From contig NZ_CP011515.1 of NCBI RefSeq assembly GCF_001653795.1, positions 1 through 64,000 on the forward strand: 64,000 nucleotides of DNA. The letters are read 5' to 3'. Of the stretch, positions 34,546-43,685 are shown in pieces. Position numbers and translations under genes: made by a program. The notes beneath the pieces are model-generated. The model did not search any database, was not told where the DNA came from, and saw only the letters and a program-made list of their open reading frames with translations. Each line of letters starts with the position of its first letter. Position 1 is the first letter of the stretch. The DNA comes from Mitsuaria sp. 7. Lineage in GTDB: Bacteria; Pseudomonadota; Gammaproteobacteria; Burkholderiales; Burkholderiaceae_C.

Positions 34546-35465
34546 TGTCCGATGTGAAGGAACCCATCCCGTTGGCCCAGAGGAAATCCGTGGACGCACC
34601 GATCAACAGCAAGTCTTCCGGCCCGGGCGTGCATGACCGCTCGATCGGCGCGATCATCGCCGAGACCCGCAACCTCAGCGCCGACCAGGTCGAGCGCGTG
34701 CTGCAGTACCAGCGCGAACGCGGCATCCGCTTCGGCGAAGCCGCCGTGGCGCTGGGCTATGCGAACGCCGAGGACGTGCTGGAGGCGCTGTCCAAGCAGT
34801 TCCACTACCCCTACGCCCCGAGCGAGCGCAAGGTCCGCAGCCCCGAGCTGGTGGCGCTGAACACGCCGTTCTCGTCGCAGGCCGAAGTCTTCCGCGGCAT
34901 CCGCAGCCAGATCACGATGCGGCTGTACCGCGAGAACGAAGCGCGCCGCGCGCTGGCCGTGATCAGCCCCGACTCGCTGGACGGCAAGAGTTACTTCACG
35001 GCCAACCTGGCCGTCACGCTGGCGCAACTCGGCGGACGCACGCTGCTGGTGGACGCGGACCTGCGCCGCCCGCGCCAGCACGAGATCTTCGACGTCAACA
35101 ACCAGGCCGGCCTGTCCTCGATCCTGTCGGGCCGCAGCGAGCCGCGCGTGATCCAGCAGGTGGAGGGCATGAACAGCCTGTTCATCCTGCCGGTCGGGGC
35201 GGTGCCGCCCAACCCGGTGGAGCTGCTGGAGCGTCCCGCCTTCGGGCTGCTGATGCGGGAGCTGGCCGGCAAGTTCGACCACGTGCTGGTGGACACCTCC
35301 GCGGGCCAGTACGGCGCGGACGCGGCCATCGTGGCCGCGCGCTGCGGCGCGGCGCTGGTGCTCGCGCGCCAGAACAAGTCGCGGGTCACCGCGCTGCAGG
35401 AACTCACCGACAGCCTCGACGGAGTCTCCACCACGCTGGTGGGAACCGTCATGAACGAATACTGA
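34545..35465 (+). CDS. epsG: Chain-length determinant ATPase/tyrosine kinase EpsG
   Basis: A 306-residue cytoplasmic BY-kinase-type ATPase partner of EpsF. Residues about 30-90 resemble the N-terminal domain of type II secretion ATPases (LSADQVERVLQYQRERGIRF). The ATPase domain follows: P-loop SPDSLDGKS, Walker A' LLVDADLRRPRQ and Walker B HVLVDTSAG. The P-loop has LDGKS rather than the usual GxGKS. The C-terminus ends MNEY without a tyrosine cluster, so autophosphorylation is doubtful. The start overlaps the epsF stop. A stem-loop and a 193-bp gap separate it from xrtB. Confidence 0.9.
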   Translation: MSDVKEPIPLAQRKSVDAPINSKSSGPGVHDRSIGAIIAETRNLSADQVERVLQYQRERGIRFGEAAVALGYANAEDVLEALSKQFHYPYAPSERKVRSPELVALNTPFSSQAEVFRGIRSQITMRLYRENEARRALAVISPDSLDGKSYFTANLAVTLAQLGGRTLLVDADLRRPRQHEIFDVNNQAGLSSILSGRSEPRVIQQVEGMNSLFILPVGAVPPNPVELLERPAFGLLMRELAGKFDHVLVDTSAGQYGADAAIVAARCGAALVLARQNKSRVTALQELTDSLDGVSTTLVGTVMNEY

Positions 35466-35508
35466 CCCCACGGTCGCCGCAGCCCCGCTTTGGGCGCCCC
35501 GCGTCGTT

Positions 35509-35547
35509 GCAAATCCTCGCCATAGCTGGGCTATGGCTCCGGTTTGC
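35509..35547. repeat. Extended symmetric stem-loop between epsG and xrtB
   Basis: GCAAA-N5-GCCATAGC-TGG-GCTATGGC-N5-TTTGC forms a symmetric imperfect hairpin of 18 bases per arm. It is the main structure in the 193-bp gap and could be a dispersed intergenic repeat, an attenuator or a transcript-processing site. No second copy was seen in the window. Confidence 0.6.
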
Positions 35548-35658
35548 GCCTAGCGGTGCATCCCAAATCGGCGCCGCGGCAACCGCGGGGTGTAGAGCGT
35601 CCTGGCCCGGACCGATCCGGGCTGCCGTCGCGTCGCCGACAGTTTTGTAGGGATCGCA

Positions 35659-36600
35659 GTGAAAGTCATGGCTAGCAATCTGTTCCTCCGCTCGGGTGAC
35701 CGCGCCGGCCCCGGGCCGGGCCGCGGTTTCTGGGCACTCAACCGGCTGGCGCTGCTGGCGCTGGCCGTGGGCCTGGCGCTGCTGTACGTGCCGACCTTCA
35801 TCGACTTCATCCACGGCCCCTGGCGCGGCGACCGCAACTCCCACGGTCCGATCGTGCTGGCGCTGTCGGCCTGGTACTTCTATTTCCAGACCCGCCGGCT
35901 GGCGTCGCAGGGCGAGACCTTCGCCGTGAAGCCCGCGCCGGTGGCCGGCTGGTCCGTGCTGGTGCTGGGTCTGGCGGGCTACGTGCTGGGACGCTCGCAG
36001 TCGATCGCGCTGCTGGAGCTGGGCTCGCTGCTGCCGGTCCTGCTCGGACTGGCGCTGATCCTGGCCGGTCCCGCGATCGCGCGCCGCTACTGGTTCGCCT
36101 TCTTCCTGCTGCTCTTCGCGGTGCCGCTGCCCGCGTCCATCGTCGACGTCATCACCCAGCCGATGAAGCTGGCCGCGTCCTGGGGCGCCGAGCACATGAT
36201 GTTCGCGCTGGGCTACCCGGTCGCGCGCGCCGGCGTGATCCTGCAGATCGGCCCGTACCAGCTGATGGTGGCGGACGCCTGCGCGGGCCTGAACTCGCTG
36301 TTCACGCTCGAGGCGCTGGGCCTGCTCTACATGAACGTGGTGCGCCATGAATCGGTGTTCCGCAACATCGCGCTGGCCATCCTGATCGTGCCGATCTCCT
36401 ACTGCTCCAACGTGATCCGCATCCTGATCCTCGCGCTGCTGACCTACCACTTCGGCGACGACGTGGGGCAGGGCTTCATGCACGAGTTCTCCGGCATGGC
36501 CCTGTTCCTGACGGCGCTGATGCTGATCGTCGTCGTCGATGGCCTGCTGCGCACGTTCTCGCTGCGCTGGGCCCGCCTGCGCGGCAAGGAGGTCGCATGA
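35659..36600 (+). CDS. xrtB: Exosortase B
   Basis: A 313-residue polytopic membrane transpeptidase of the exosortase family, which cleaves C-terminal sorting signals of exported proteins. The catalytic triad is visible: C208 (VADACAGLNSLF), R254 (SNVIRIL) and H275 (GFMHEFSG). About eight spans are predicted. Position directly before epsI and after epsG identifies it as type B. A GTG at 35659, with GTAGGGA upstream, or the ATG at 35668 may start it. The only PEP-CTERM protein in the window lies 13 kb upstream. It overlaps epsI by ATGA. Confidence 0.93.
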   Translation: MKVMASNLFLRSGDRAGPGPGRGFWALNRLALLALAVGLALLYVPTFIDFIHGPWRGDRNSHGPIVLALSAWYFYFQTRRLASQGETFAVKPAPVAGWSVLVLGLAGYVLGRSQSIALLELGSLLPVLLGLALILAGPAIARRYWFAFFLLLFAVPLPASIVDVITQPMKLAASWGAEHMMFALGYPVARAGVILQIGPYQLMVADACAGLNSLFTLEALGLLYMNVVRHESVFRNIALAILIVPISYCSNVIRILILALLTYHFGDDVGQGFMHEFSGMALFLTALMLIVVVDGLLRTFSLRWARLRGKEVA

Positions 36601-37388
36601 ACACGTCGATGAATCCCGGAACGCCTGACACCTCCGGCGCGCCGTCCACTCCGCCGTCATCGACGCCGCCCCCGTCGTCGATGCTGCGCCTGCCCAAGCT
36701 GTCGGTGGCCACCTGCCTGGCCGGCGTCGCACTGATGGTCGTCGCAGCCGGCGGCGCGTGGCTGGCCACGCCGCGCCTGCAGGCAGTGCAGGGCGCGCCC
36801 AGCCTGGACGCGACCGTGCCCAAGGTCTTCGGCGACTGGCGCGCGATCGCGGACTCGGCGCCGCAGATCGATGTCTCGCAGGGCGTGGAGACGGTGCAGG
36901 AGCAGCCCTACGACCAGACGGTGATGCGCACCTACGTCAACAGCCACGGCGAGCAGGTGATGGTGGCGCTGGCCTGGGGCGAGCGCCAGCGCCAGGACGT
37001 CAAGGTCCACCGGCCCGAGGTCTGCTATCCGGCGCAAGGCTATTTCGTGCGCTCGATCGGCGACGGCCGCGCGGTCGAGACGGCCGGTCGCGCCGCGCCG
37101 GTGCCCACGACGCAGCTGCTGACCGAGGCCCGCGGCGGCGGCGGTTACGAGGCGGTGCGCTACTGGATCCGCATCGGCACGCAATACGGCGGCGACGGTC
37201 TGGCCGCGCGCTGGTACATCCTCAACGAGGGCTTCCGCGGCCGCATCCCCGACGGGATGCTGGTGCGCGCGTCGCAGCGGCTGAACCGGCCCGAGGGCGC
37301 CGCGCAGTCGCAGGTGGTGATGGAAGGCTTCCTGCGCGAGCTGGTGGATGCGGTGCCTCCGGGCACGCGGCCGCTGCTGGTGCGCTGA
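36597..37388 (+). CDS. epsI: Exosortase B-associated protein EpsI
   Basis: A 263-residue protein of the EpsI (DUF3485) family, always linked to exosortase genes. A proline/serine-rich N-terminus and one membrane span (about 37-57) precede the periplasmic domain, with conserved LAWGERQRQDVKVHRPEVCYP around C143, shortened here. Its biochemical role is not settled; it is required for, or associated with, exopolysaccharide production. It is coupled to xrtB by ATGA, and the polymerase gene follows after 33 bp. Confidence 0.92.
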   Translation: MNTSMNPGTPDTSGAPSTPPSSTPPPSSMLRLPKLSVATCLAGVALMVVAAGGAWLATPRLQAVQGAPSLDATVPKVFGDWRAIADSAPQIDVSQGVETVQEQPYDQTVMRTYVNSHGEQVMVALAWGERQRQDVKVHRPEVCYPAQGYFVRSIGDGRAVETAGRAAPVPTTQLLTEARGGGGYEAVRYWIRIGTQYGGDGLAARWYILNEGFRGRIPDGMLVRASQRLNRPEGAAQSQVVMEGFLRELVDAVPPGTRPLLVR

Positions 37389-37421
37389 AGGCCCGGTGCA
37401 GAGCGACAGGATGACGGCGGC

Positions 37422-39047
37422 ATGAGGATCGGATTGCGGGCAGGGTCAGGCAACGCCACCAGCGAGGGGCGCGGAGATCGGGCGACAGGCGCGGTCGGAC
37501 GCATCACGGGCGCGTGGCACGTCTGGCGCGACGGCCTGGACGGGATGTCGCTGCTCGGCCTGGCCGGCCTGCTGGCCGGCGCGGTCGCGATCGGCGTGAT
37601 GACGGTGATGGTCGGGGGCCTGGCCTCGGACCGCCCGGCGCTGCTGGCGGTGCTGCCGCTGATGCTGGTCACGGCCTTCCTGTTCCTCTACAGCCGCGAG
37701 GCCTTCCTGCTCGCCGTGCTGCTGGTGCGCGCCGGCGCCAACCCGATCTTCGAGGAGACACGGCTCGCGGCCATCGGCGGCCTGGGCGGCCTGCTCAACG
37801 CGCTGATCATCGTGCTGGCGGGGATCATCATCGCCCGCGATCCCAAGCGCGTGCCGCGCGTCGCGTGGATGGTGTGGCTGCCCTTCGTGGCGGTGCAGGC
37901 GCTGGGGCTGGTCTATTCGCCGGACAAGGTGCAGGCGCTGCGGCTCTACCTGGGCCAGCTGTCGGTGATGGCGCTCTTCCTGGTCAGCTTCTACCTGGTC
38001 AGGGAAGAAGCGGATCTGAACAAGATGCTCAAGTTGGTCACCTGGTCGACAGTGCCTGTCGCAGTTGTCACGCTGATTTACATCGGCCTGGGCAAGACCG
38101 CTGGTAGCGTGGACGGCTTCGAAGTCTCGGCCGGCCGATACGGCGGTCCGTTCCCTCACGCCAACATCCTGGCGTTCTATCTCGTGTTGTCCGTGGGCGT
38201 CATCTTCTACCGCTGGAAGAGCGGTCTGGCCGGCCGCGGCCTCCTGGCGACCGCGACGGTCGTGCTCTACCTGCTGCTCCTCATCGGACTGCTGTTCGCG
38301 ACCAAGACCCGCAGCGCGTGGATCTCCGTGCTGTTCATCTTCGTCGTCTACGGCCTGTTCCGCGAGCGGCGCTATCTCATCTATCTGGTGATCGGGGGCA
38401 TGCTGGCCATGCTCATCCCCGAGGTGCGCGAGCGCGTGGTCGGCCTGGCCGAAGGCAACCAGGTGGTGCAGTTCGCCAAGCTGAATTCCTTCGCCTGGCG
38501 CAAGCTCCTGTGGTCGGACGCGCTGTCGTGGATGGCCACCTCGCGCATGGCCTTCGGCTACGGCGCAGAGTCCTTCGTCTTCCACTCGCAGACCTTCTTC
38601 TCGATGGCCGGCGGCCGCAGCTGGGGCGCGCACAGCGCCGTGGTGCAGGTGTTCTTCGAATACGGCGCGCTGGGCGTCGCGGCCTACGGCTGGGTCTTCT
38701 GGTCCACCGCGCGCATGCTGCGCGCGCTGCTGCCGGTGCGCAGCCTGCTGGCGCTGATCTCGCTGGCGCTGCTGCTGTCCAACTTCCTGGTCTCGCTCTC
38801 GGACAACATGCTGTCCTACCTCATCTACAACTGGTACTTCTGGTTGACGATGGGCGTGGTGTGCGCGCTGGCCTGCCGCATCGCCGGCGCGGCCGAGGCA
38901 CGCCAGCGCCGGCCATGGGGCATCCGGCCGAGCAAGTACCGGCCGCGCCAGCCGCATGACCGCGTCAGCGAATTCCCCGCCACGCTGCCGCGCGTCAGCG
39001 AGTTCTCGCCCACGCTGCCGTACAACAGCGCGGAGCAGGGGCGATGA
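37422..39047 (+). CDS. O-antigen ligase/polymerase family membrane protein (Wzy-like)
   Basis: A 541-residue protein with about 11-12 membrane spans and a large periplasmic loop (FAKLNSFAWRKLLWSDALSW and AHSAVVQVFFEYGALG are typical of the Wzy_C domain). It most likely polymerises the repeat unit on the periplasmic face; a ligase role cannot be excluded. The last 70 residues are polar and contain two imperfect copies of VSEF-TLP. It overlaps the acyltransferase gene by ATGA. No other polymerase candidate is in the locus. Confidence 0.88.
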   Translation: MRIGLRAGSGNATSEGRGDRATGAVGRITGAWHVWRDGLDGMSLLGLAGLLAGAVAIGVMTVMVGGLASDRPALLAVLPLMLVTAFLFLYSREAFLLAVLLVRAGANPIFEETRLAAIGGLGGLLNALIIVLAGIIIARDPKRVPRVAWMVWLPFVAVQALGLVYSPDKVQALRLYLGQLSVMALFLVSFYLVREEADLNKMLKLVTWSTVPVAVVTLIYIGLGKTAGSVDGFEVSAGRYGGPFPHANILAFYLVLSVGVIFYRWKSGLAGRGLLATATVVLYLLLLIGLLFATKTRSAWISVLFIFVVYGLFRERRYLIYLVIGGMLAMLIPEVRERVVGLAEGNQVVQFAKLNSFAWRKLLWSDALSWMATSRMAFGYGAESFVFHSQTFFSMAGGRSWGAHSAVVQVFFEYGALGVAAYGWVFWSTARMLRALLPVRSLLALISLALLLSNFLVSLSDNMLSYLIYNWYFWLTMGVVCALACRIAGAAEARQRRPWGIRPSKYRPRQPHDRVSEFPATLPRVSEFSPTLPYNSAEQGR

Positions 39048-40159
39048 GCGGGCCGTCGGACCGCGATGCCGGTCACGATCAAGGTCGCGATCAGGGCCAG
39101 ATCCCCGAGCTCGATCTGCACCGCGATCAGAGCGAGGCCCTGGCCCTCGCGGCCGGCCACCGGCCGAGCGAGCGCCAGCCCGCGCTCGACGGCGTGCGCG
39201 CGGTCAGCATCCTGGCCGTGCTGTGGACCCACCTGTTCCCGCTGCGCGTGGGCGGCACGCCGCTGAACGAGTCGCTGGGCATCTTTGGCATGGCGCTGTT
39301 CTTCATCCTGTCGGGCTACCTGATCACCGGACAGCTGCTGAAGCGGCCGACGGTGACGTCCTTCGTCGCGCGGCGGCTGCTGCGCGTGGTGCCGGCCGCG
39401 TGGATCTGCCTGGCGGTGGTCTGGGCCTTCCAGCCGGAGAGCCTGGAGACGGCGCTCAGCTACCTGTTCTTCTACGCCAACCTGCCGCCGCAGCGGCTGG
39501 TGCCGCCGGTGGACCACTTCTGGAGCCTGTGCCTGGAGGTGCAGTTCTACATGCTGTCCGCGCTGCTGCTGTGGCTGCGTCCGCGCGCGATCTGGTGGCT
39601 GTTCCCCGCGCTGCTGCTGGCGACCACCGCGCTGCGCGTCGGCAACCAGGTGACGGCGTCCAGCATCACCTGGTTCCGCTGCGACGACCTGCTCGCCGGG
39701 GCGTGTCTGGCGCTGCTGATGCACTCGCGCCACTGGGCCGTGGCACGCGACGTGCTTGCGCGTACGGGCATGGTTCCGCTGTTGCTCGTCGTGCTGCTGG
39801 CCTGCAGCTTCCTGCCGCATCCGGGTGTGAATCCGCTGGGCTTCCTGCGGCCGTACGTCGCGGCGGCCTTCGTCGGTTCGCTGCTGGCGCAGCCGTCGCA
39901 CCGCCTGTCGCGCATGCTGGGCGGGCGCGTGTTCATCTACATCGCGACGGTCTCCTACGCGCTCTACATCTGGCATCTGCCGCTGGCCGCCACGTGGCTG
40001 GGCAGCGGCGACGTGGTCACCAAATATCTGAAGCGGCCGCTGCTGCTGGTCGTGCTCTTCGCGATCGCGCATGTCTCGACCTTCCAGATCGAGCGCCGGT
40101 TCAACGACCTCGCCAAGCGCGTCGGCGCCGGGCGGGGAACCCGGTTGAAGGAGGTCTGA
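39044..40159 (+). CDS. Acyltransferase 3 family membrane O-acyltransferase
   Basis: A 371-residue polytopic enzyme of the OafA/YrhL type. Motifs: ALDGVRAVSILAVLWTHLFP (20 residues, first span; family residue pattern R-x10-H), FFILSGYLITGQLL, FVARRLLRVVPAAW and DHFWSLCLEVQFYML. It probably adds acetyl or other acyl groups to sugars in or crossing the membrane. It lies between the polymerase and a hexapeptide acyltransferase in the coupled gene string. Confidence 0.9.
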   Translation: MSGPSDRDAGHDQGRDQGQIPELDLHRDQSEALALAAGHRPSERQPALDGVRAVSILAVLWTHLFPLRVGGTPLNESLGIFGMALFFILSGYLITGQLLKRPTVTSFVARRLLRVVPAAWICLAVVWAFQPESLETALSYLFFYANLPPQRLVPPVDHFWSLCLEVQFYMLSALLLWLRPRAIWWLFPALLLATTALRVGNQVTASSITWFRCDDLLAGACLALLMHSRHWAVARDVLARTGMVPLLLVVLLACSFLPHPGVNPLGFLRPYVAAAFVGSLLAQPSHRLSRMLGGRVFIYIATVSYALYIWHLPLAATWLGSGDVVTKYLKRPLLLVVLFAIAHVSTFQIERRFNDLAKRVGAGRGTRLKEV

Positions 40160-40160
40160 G

Positions 40161-40832
40161 ATGACGTCCGGAAACCCCGTGCCGAATGTGCCGAACGTGC
40201 CGAATGCGGTCCCGCGCGCGCCCCGCAATGCGCGCGAGGACACCGAGTGGCAGGCCGATCTCGCCCGCTGCGGCGGCGCGTCCGCGCTGCGTCGCGAGCA
40301 GTCGCTGTGGGCGCTGCGCATCTATCGCTATGGCCGGCGCGTCGACGCGATGCGCGAGGGCAGCGCGCGGCGGTGGCACACCCGCTTCTACTGGCTGGCC
40401 TTCCGCGCGGTGGAAACCATCACCGGCATCAGCCTGCCCAAGGAATGCCGCATCGGGCCTGGCCTGCGCATCTGGCATTTCGGCGGCGTGTTCGTGAACC
40501 CGGGCACCGTCATCGGCGCGAACTGCACCTTGCGCCAGGGCGTGACGCTGGGCAACCGCGTCGAGAACGGGCCTTGCCCGGTGCTCGAGGACGGCGTCGA
40601 GCTCGGCGCGTATGCGCAGGTCCTCGGAGGTGTGCGCCTGGGCGCGGGCTGCAAGGTCGGTGCGATGTCGGTCGTGCTGCGTGACGTGCCTGCGGGCGCG
40701 ACCGCGGTCGGCAATCCGGCGCGGGTCGTCGCGCGTGAGACGACGTCGTCGTCCGATGAGACCGCCGCGGCTGCAGCATCTGCATCGCGCGCGTCGTCGG
40801 ACCTCGCGTCCCCGATGACCATGGAGGAATGA
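40161..40832 (+). CDS. Serine acetyltransferase-like hexapeptide-repeat acyltransferase
   Basis: A 223-residue protein with left-handed beta-helix hexapeptides (IGPGLRIWHFGGVFVNPGTVIGANCTLRQGVTLGN in several turns, cited in part: HFGGVFVNP, GVTLGN, VGAMSVVLRDVPAGATAVGNPARVV). It resembles CysE-type enzymes but lacks the long CysE N-terminal domain and lies in a sugar locus, so sugar O-acetylation from acetyl-CoA is more likely than cysteine synthesis. The N-terminus carries a PNV-PNV-PNA repeat from a 9-bp tandem. The start is the ATG at 40161 with GGAGG upstream, one base after the preceding stop. Confidence 0.85.
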   Translation: MTSGNPVPNVPNVPNAVPRAPRNAREDTEWQADLARCGGASALRREQSLWALRIYRYGRRVDAMREGSARRWHTRFYWLAFRAVETITGISLPKECRIGPGLRIWHFGGVFVNPGTVIGANCTLRQGVTLGNRVENGPCPVLEDGVELGAYAQVLGGVRLGAGCKVGAMSVVLRDVPAGATAVGNPARVVARETTSSSDETAAAAASASRASSDLASPMTMEE

Positions 40833-40836
40833 CACG

Positions 40837-42333
40837 ATGACCTGGGATCGACGACGCTGGTGCACGGCCGCGGGCTTGAGCCTGACGGCCGGTGCCTTGC
40901 CTTCGGCGCTGTGGGCCGCGGGGGAGGGCAGCGATGCCTCCGCCGGCAAGGAGGCCAAGGACGCCAAGGGCAGGCGCGCGCCGGACGCCGCCAAGGGTGA
41001 TCGTTTCGGCACGGTGCTGCGGCCGTTCTCGGCGCAGTCGCCGTGGAACAGCCGCCCGGTCGAGCCCACGCTCGACGACTGGGAGATCCCCAAGGCGTCC
41101 TACGCGCCCGCGCTGGAATCGGGCAAGTGGTCCACCGGTGTCTTCGTCTGCCAGCCGGACGATCCGCCGATGCGCGTGGTCGGCCTGCCGGGCCAGAAGG
41201 GCGTGTGGGATCCGGATGCCGAGACGACACAACCCGAGGTCGTGCTGCCGCACTGGCCCGCGAGCGTGAATCCGGCCGAGGGCCTGGACGGCCACGCCGA
41301 CATCGTCGATGCCGAGGCCGGGATCATCCATTCCTTCTACAAGCTCACCCGCGTCGACGACCAGTGGTGCGCCAAGCAGTACGCGTGGACGCGGCTGGAC
41401 GGCCGCGGCTGGGGCGATCCGGCCCATTACTTCCAGGGCGCGCGCGCGGCCGCGGTGCCGACCATGGGCGGGCTGGTGCGCCGTCATGAACTCGAAGAAG
41501 GCGCCGGCCCGATCCGGCACGCGCTGGCGATCTCGCTGACCTTCAACGCGTTGAGCGCGGATCCGGGCTATGTCTTCCCCGCGACCTCGGCGGACTCCGG
41601 GCTCAACAACAACAACGGCCGCATCCCGGAGGGCGCGCTGCTGATGCTGCCGCCGGACTTCGACGTCTCCAAGGTGGACGACGCGCGCCTGCGCCGCATC
41701 GCCGAGGCGCTGAAGGTCTACGGCGGCTACGTCGTCGACCGCAACGTGGGCACGCCCTTCGTCGTCTATTGCGAGATCGGCAGCAACGCCAAGCTGCACA
41801 CCGCCAAGCTCTGGAACAGCCGCGCCGCCAGCGACCTGGAACGCATGCGCCTGGCGCTGCGCCGCGTCAGCTCGGCCAAGGGCTGGCTGGACGGCAACGG
41901 CAAGCCGGTCGAGCTGCGCCAGCCGATGAACCTGCTGTCGATGCGCGGCGCATGGCGCTCCGAGCGCGACGACGCGCAGGCGCGCTTCGAGACCTGGCCG
42001 CAGGCCGTCGTGCTGAAGGACGCCAAGCCGGGCGTCACCGTCATCAACAACTCGGGCCGCCACATCACCGCGGTGACCTGGGCCAAGCCGCAGCCGGGGC
42101 AGAAGCTCACGCTGACCGCGCGCACCGGCAACGGCGCGACGCTGCGCCTGCAGGTGCGCGGCGGCGAACAGGGCGCCAAGGGCGGCGTCGCCTTCGACAG
42201 CGGCGACCTGGCGGACGGCAAGTCGGTCACCTTCGAGTGGCCTGAGAAATTCGCGGGCTCGCGCCTGGTGGTGCGTGCCACGGCGTCGGGCGATTGCTGG
42301 GCCCGCGGCGACCTGCTGCCGGCCTCGACCTGA
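40837..42333 (+). CDS. Exported protein of unknown function, paralogue of 55037-56653
   Basis: A 498-residue protein with a Tat-like or Sec signal (DRRRWCTAAG, then ALPSALWA). The body shares its whole layout with the lipoprotein at 55037-56653: SPWNSRPV, DGHA-IVD, HSF, QYAW, HYFQGARAA, GGLVR, FPATSAD, YGGYVVDRNVGTPFV, LNLLSMRG-W (here MNLLSMRG). I recall similar exported proteins in other bacteria but no named function; a carbohydrate-binding or polysaccharide-modifying role is a guess from context. It lies among acyltransferase and glycosyltransferase genes. The ATG at 40837 has GGAGGA upstream. Confidence 0.75.
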   Translation: MTWDRRRWCTAAGLSLTAGALPSALWAAGEGSDASAGKEAKDAKGRRAPDAAKGDRFGTVLRPFSAQSPWNSRPVEPTLDDWEIPKASYAPALESGKWSTGVFVCQPDDPPMRVVGLPGQKGVWDPDAETTQPEVVLPHWPASVNPAEGLDGHADIVDAEAGIIHSFYKLTRVDDQWCAKQYAWTRLDGRGWGDPAHYFQGARAAAVPTMGGLVRRHELEEGAGPIRHALAISLTFNALSADPGYVFPATSADSGLNNNNGRIPEGALLMLPPDFDVSKVDDARLRRIAEALKVYGGYVVDRNVGTPFVVYCEIGSNAKLHTAKLWNSRAASDLERMRLALRRVSSAKGWLDGNGKPVELRQPMNLLSMRGAWRSERDDAQARFETWPQAVVLKDAKPGVTVINNSGRHITAVTWAKPQPGQKLTLTARTGNGATLRLQVRGGEQGAKGGVAFDSGDLADGKSVTFEWPEKFAGSRLVVRATASGDCWARGDLLPAST

Positions 42334-42362
42334 CACATCCGCGCTGAATCCGGGAGGAACGA

Positions 42363-43685
42363 TTGATCACGAAGCAGTTGGATGACCAAGCCCCTCAAGG
42401 CCAGCCCACGGCCGGCGCGCGTCCGCGCGTCGCCTACCTGGTGAACCATTACCCCAAGGTCAGCCATACCTTCATCCGCCGCGAGATCCTCGCGGTCGAG
42501 CAGCAGGGCCTGGACGTGCTGCGCCTGGCCATCCGCGGCTGGGACGACGACGCGCCCGATCCCGTCGACCAGGCCGAGAAGGCCCGCACCCACTACCTGC
42601 TGAAGGACGGCACGGCCGGCCTGCTGAAGGCGACGCTCGCGCAGGCGACGCGCGCGCCGGGACGCTTCTTCTCCGCGCTCAAGCTGGCCTTGCGCATGAG
42701 CCGCCGCGCCGACCGGCCCTGGCCCTTCCACCTCGTCTACCTGATGGAAGCCTGCGCCGCGATGCCGGTGCTGCGCGCCGGCCGCATCGAGCACCTGCAC
42801 ATCCACTTCGGCACCAACCCGGCGGAAGTCGGCATGCTGATCGAGGCGCTCGGCGGCCCCGGCTACAGCATGACGGTGCACGGTCCGGAGGAGTTCGACC
42901 GGCCGGACTTCCTGCACCTGGGCGCGAAGATCCGCGGCGCGCGTTTCGTCGCCGCGATCACCTCGTTCTGCCGCAGCCAGCTGTCGCGCTGGGTCGCATA
43001 CACCGAGTGGCCCAAGCTGCGCATCGTCCACTGCGGGCTGGATCCGGAGTTCCATTCGGTCGAGGCGCCGCCGCCGCAAGGCAAGCGCCTGATCTGCATC
43101 GGCCGCATGACCGAGCAGAAGGGCCACCTGCTGCTGATCGAGGCCGCCGCGCTGGTCGCGCGCGAGGTGCCGGACTTCGAGCTGGTGCTGGCCGGCGACG
43201 GCGAGTTGCGCAAGACCATCGAAGACCGTATCAAGCAGCTCGGCCTGCAGCGCAACGTGCGCATCACCGGCTGGATCTCCAGCGACACGGTGCGCAGCGA
43301 GCTGCTCGCGGCGCGCGCGCTGGTGCTGGCGAGCTTCGCCGAAGGACTGCCCGTCGTGATCATGGAAGCGATGGCGCTGGGACGTCCGTGCGTCAGCACC
43401 TGCATCGCGGGCATCCCGGAACTGATCCGCGACGGCGAGAACGGCTGGCTGCTGCCGGCCGGCGATCCCGAGGCGCTGGCGCGGGCCATGCTCGCCTGCC
43501 TGCGGCTGGACGACGCCGAACTGGCGCGCGTCGGCCAACGCGCGCGCGCCTCGGCGCTGGAGCGCCACGACGTCGACCGCGAGGCGGCCAAGCTGGTCGC
43601 GCTGTTCGAGGAGTACGCTTCTCCGGCGAAGACCTATTCGCCTCATCGTGCCGCGTCGGGCGCGAAGGAGAGCGCGCATGCATGA
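42363..43685 (+). CDS. GT4-family glycosyltransferase
   Basis: A 440-residue GT-B glycosyltransferase. The N-terminal fold begins RVAYLVNHYPKVSHTFIRREI. The C-terminal GT4 domain has ICIGRMTEQKGHLLLIEAA, LVLAGDGELR and the E-x7-E region in FAEGLPVVIMEAMALGRP. It is a cytoplasmic enzyme adding a sugar with retention to the lipid-linked repeat unit. The start is a TTG at 42363, seven bases after GGAGGA; no ATG fits. It overlaps the next gene by 8 bp. Confidence 0.9.
   Translation: MITKQLDDQAPQGQPTAGARPRVAYLVNHYPKVSHTFIRREILAVEQQGLDVLRLAIRGWDDDAPDPVDQAEKARTHYLLKDGTAGLLKATLAQATRAPGRFFSALKLALRMSRRADRPWPFHLVYLMEACAAMPVLRAGRIEHLHIHFGTNPAEVGMLIEALGGPGYSMTVHGPEEFDRPDFLHLGAKIRGARFVAAITSFCRSQLSRWVAYTEWPKLRIVHCGLDPEFHSVEAPPPQGKRLICIGRMTEQKGHLLLIEAAALVAREVPDFELVLAGDGELRKTIEDRIKQLGLQRNVRITGWISSDTVRSELLAARALVLASFAEGLPVVIMEAMALGRPCVSTCIAGIPELIRDGENGWLLPAGDPEALARAMLACLRLDDAELARVGQRARASALERHDVDREAAKLVALFEEYASPAKTYSPHRAASGAKESAHA

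Noticed and set aside
35519-35547. Sigma-54 promoter before xrtB (TGGCTCCGGTTTGC)
   Set aside because: GG and GC are only 9 bases apart, and the bases are part of the symmetric stem-loop.
40161-40832. Calling this gene cysE
   Set aside because: The hexapeptide domain is CysE-like but the long N-terminal domain is missing and the context is polysaccharide synthesis.
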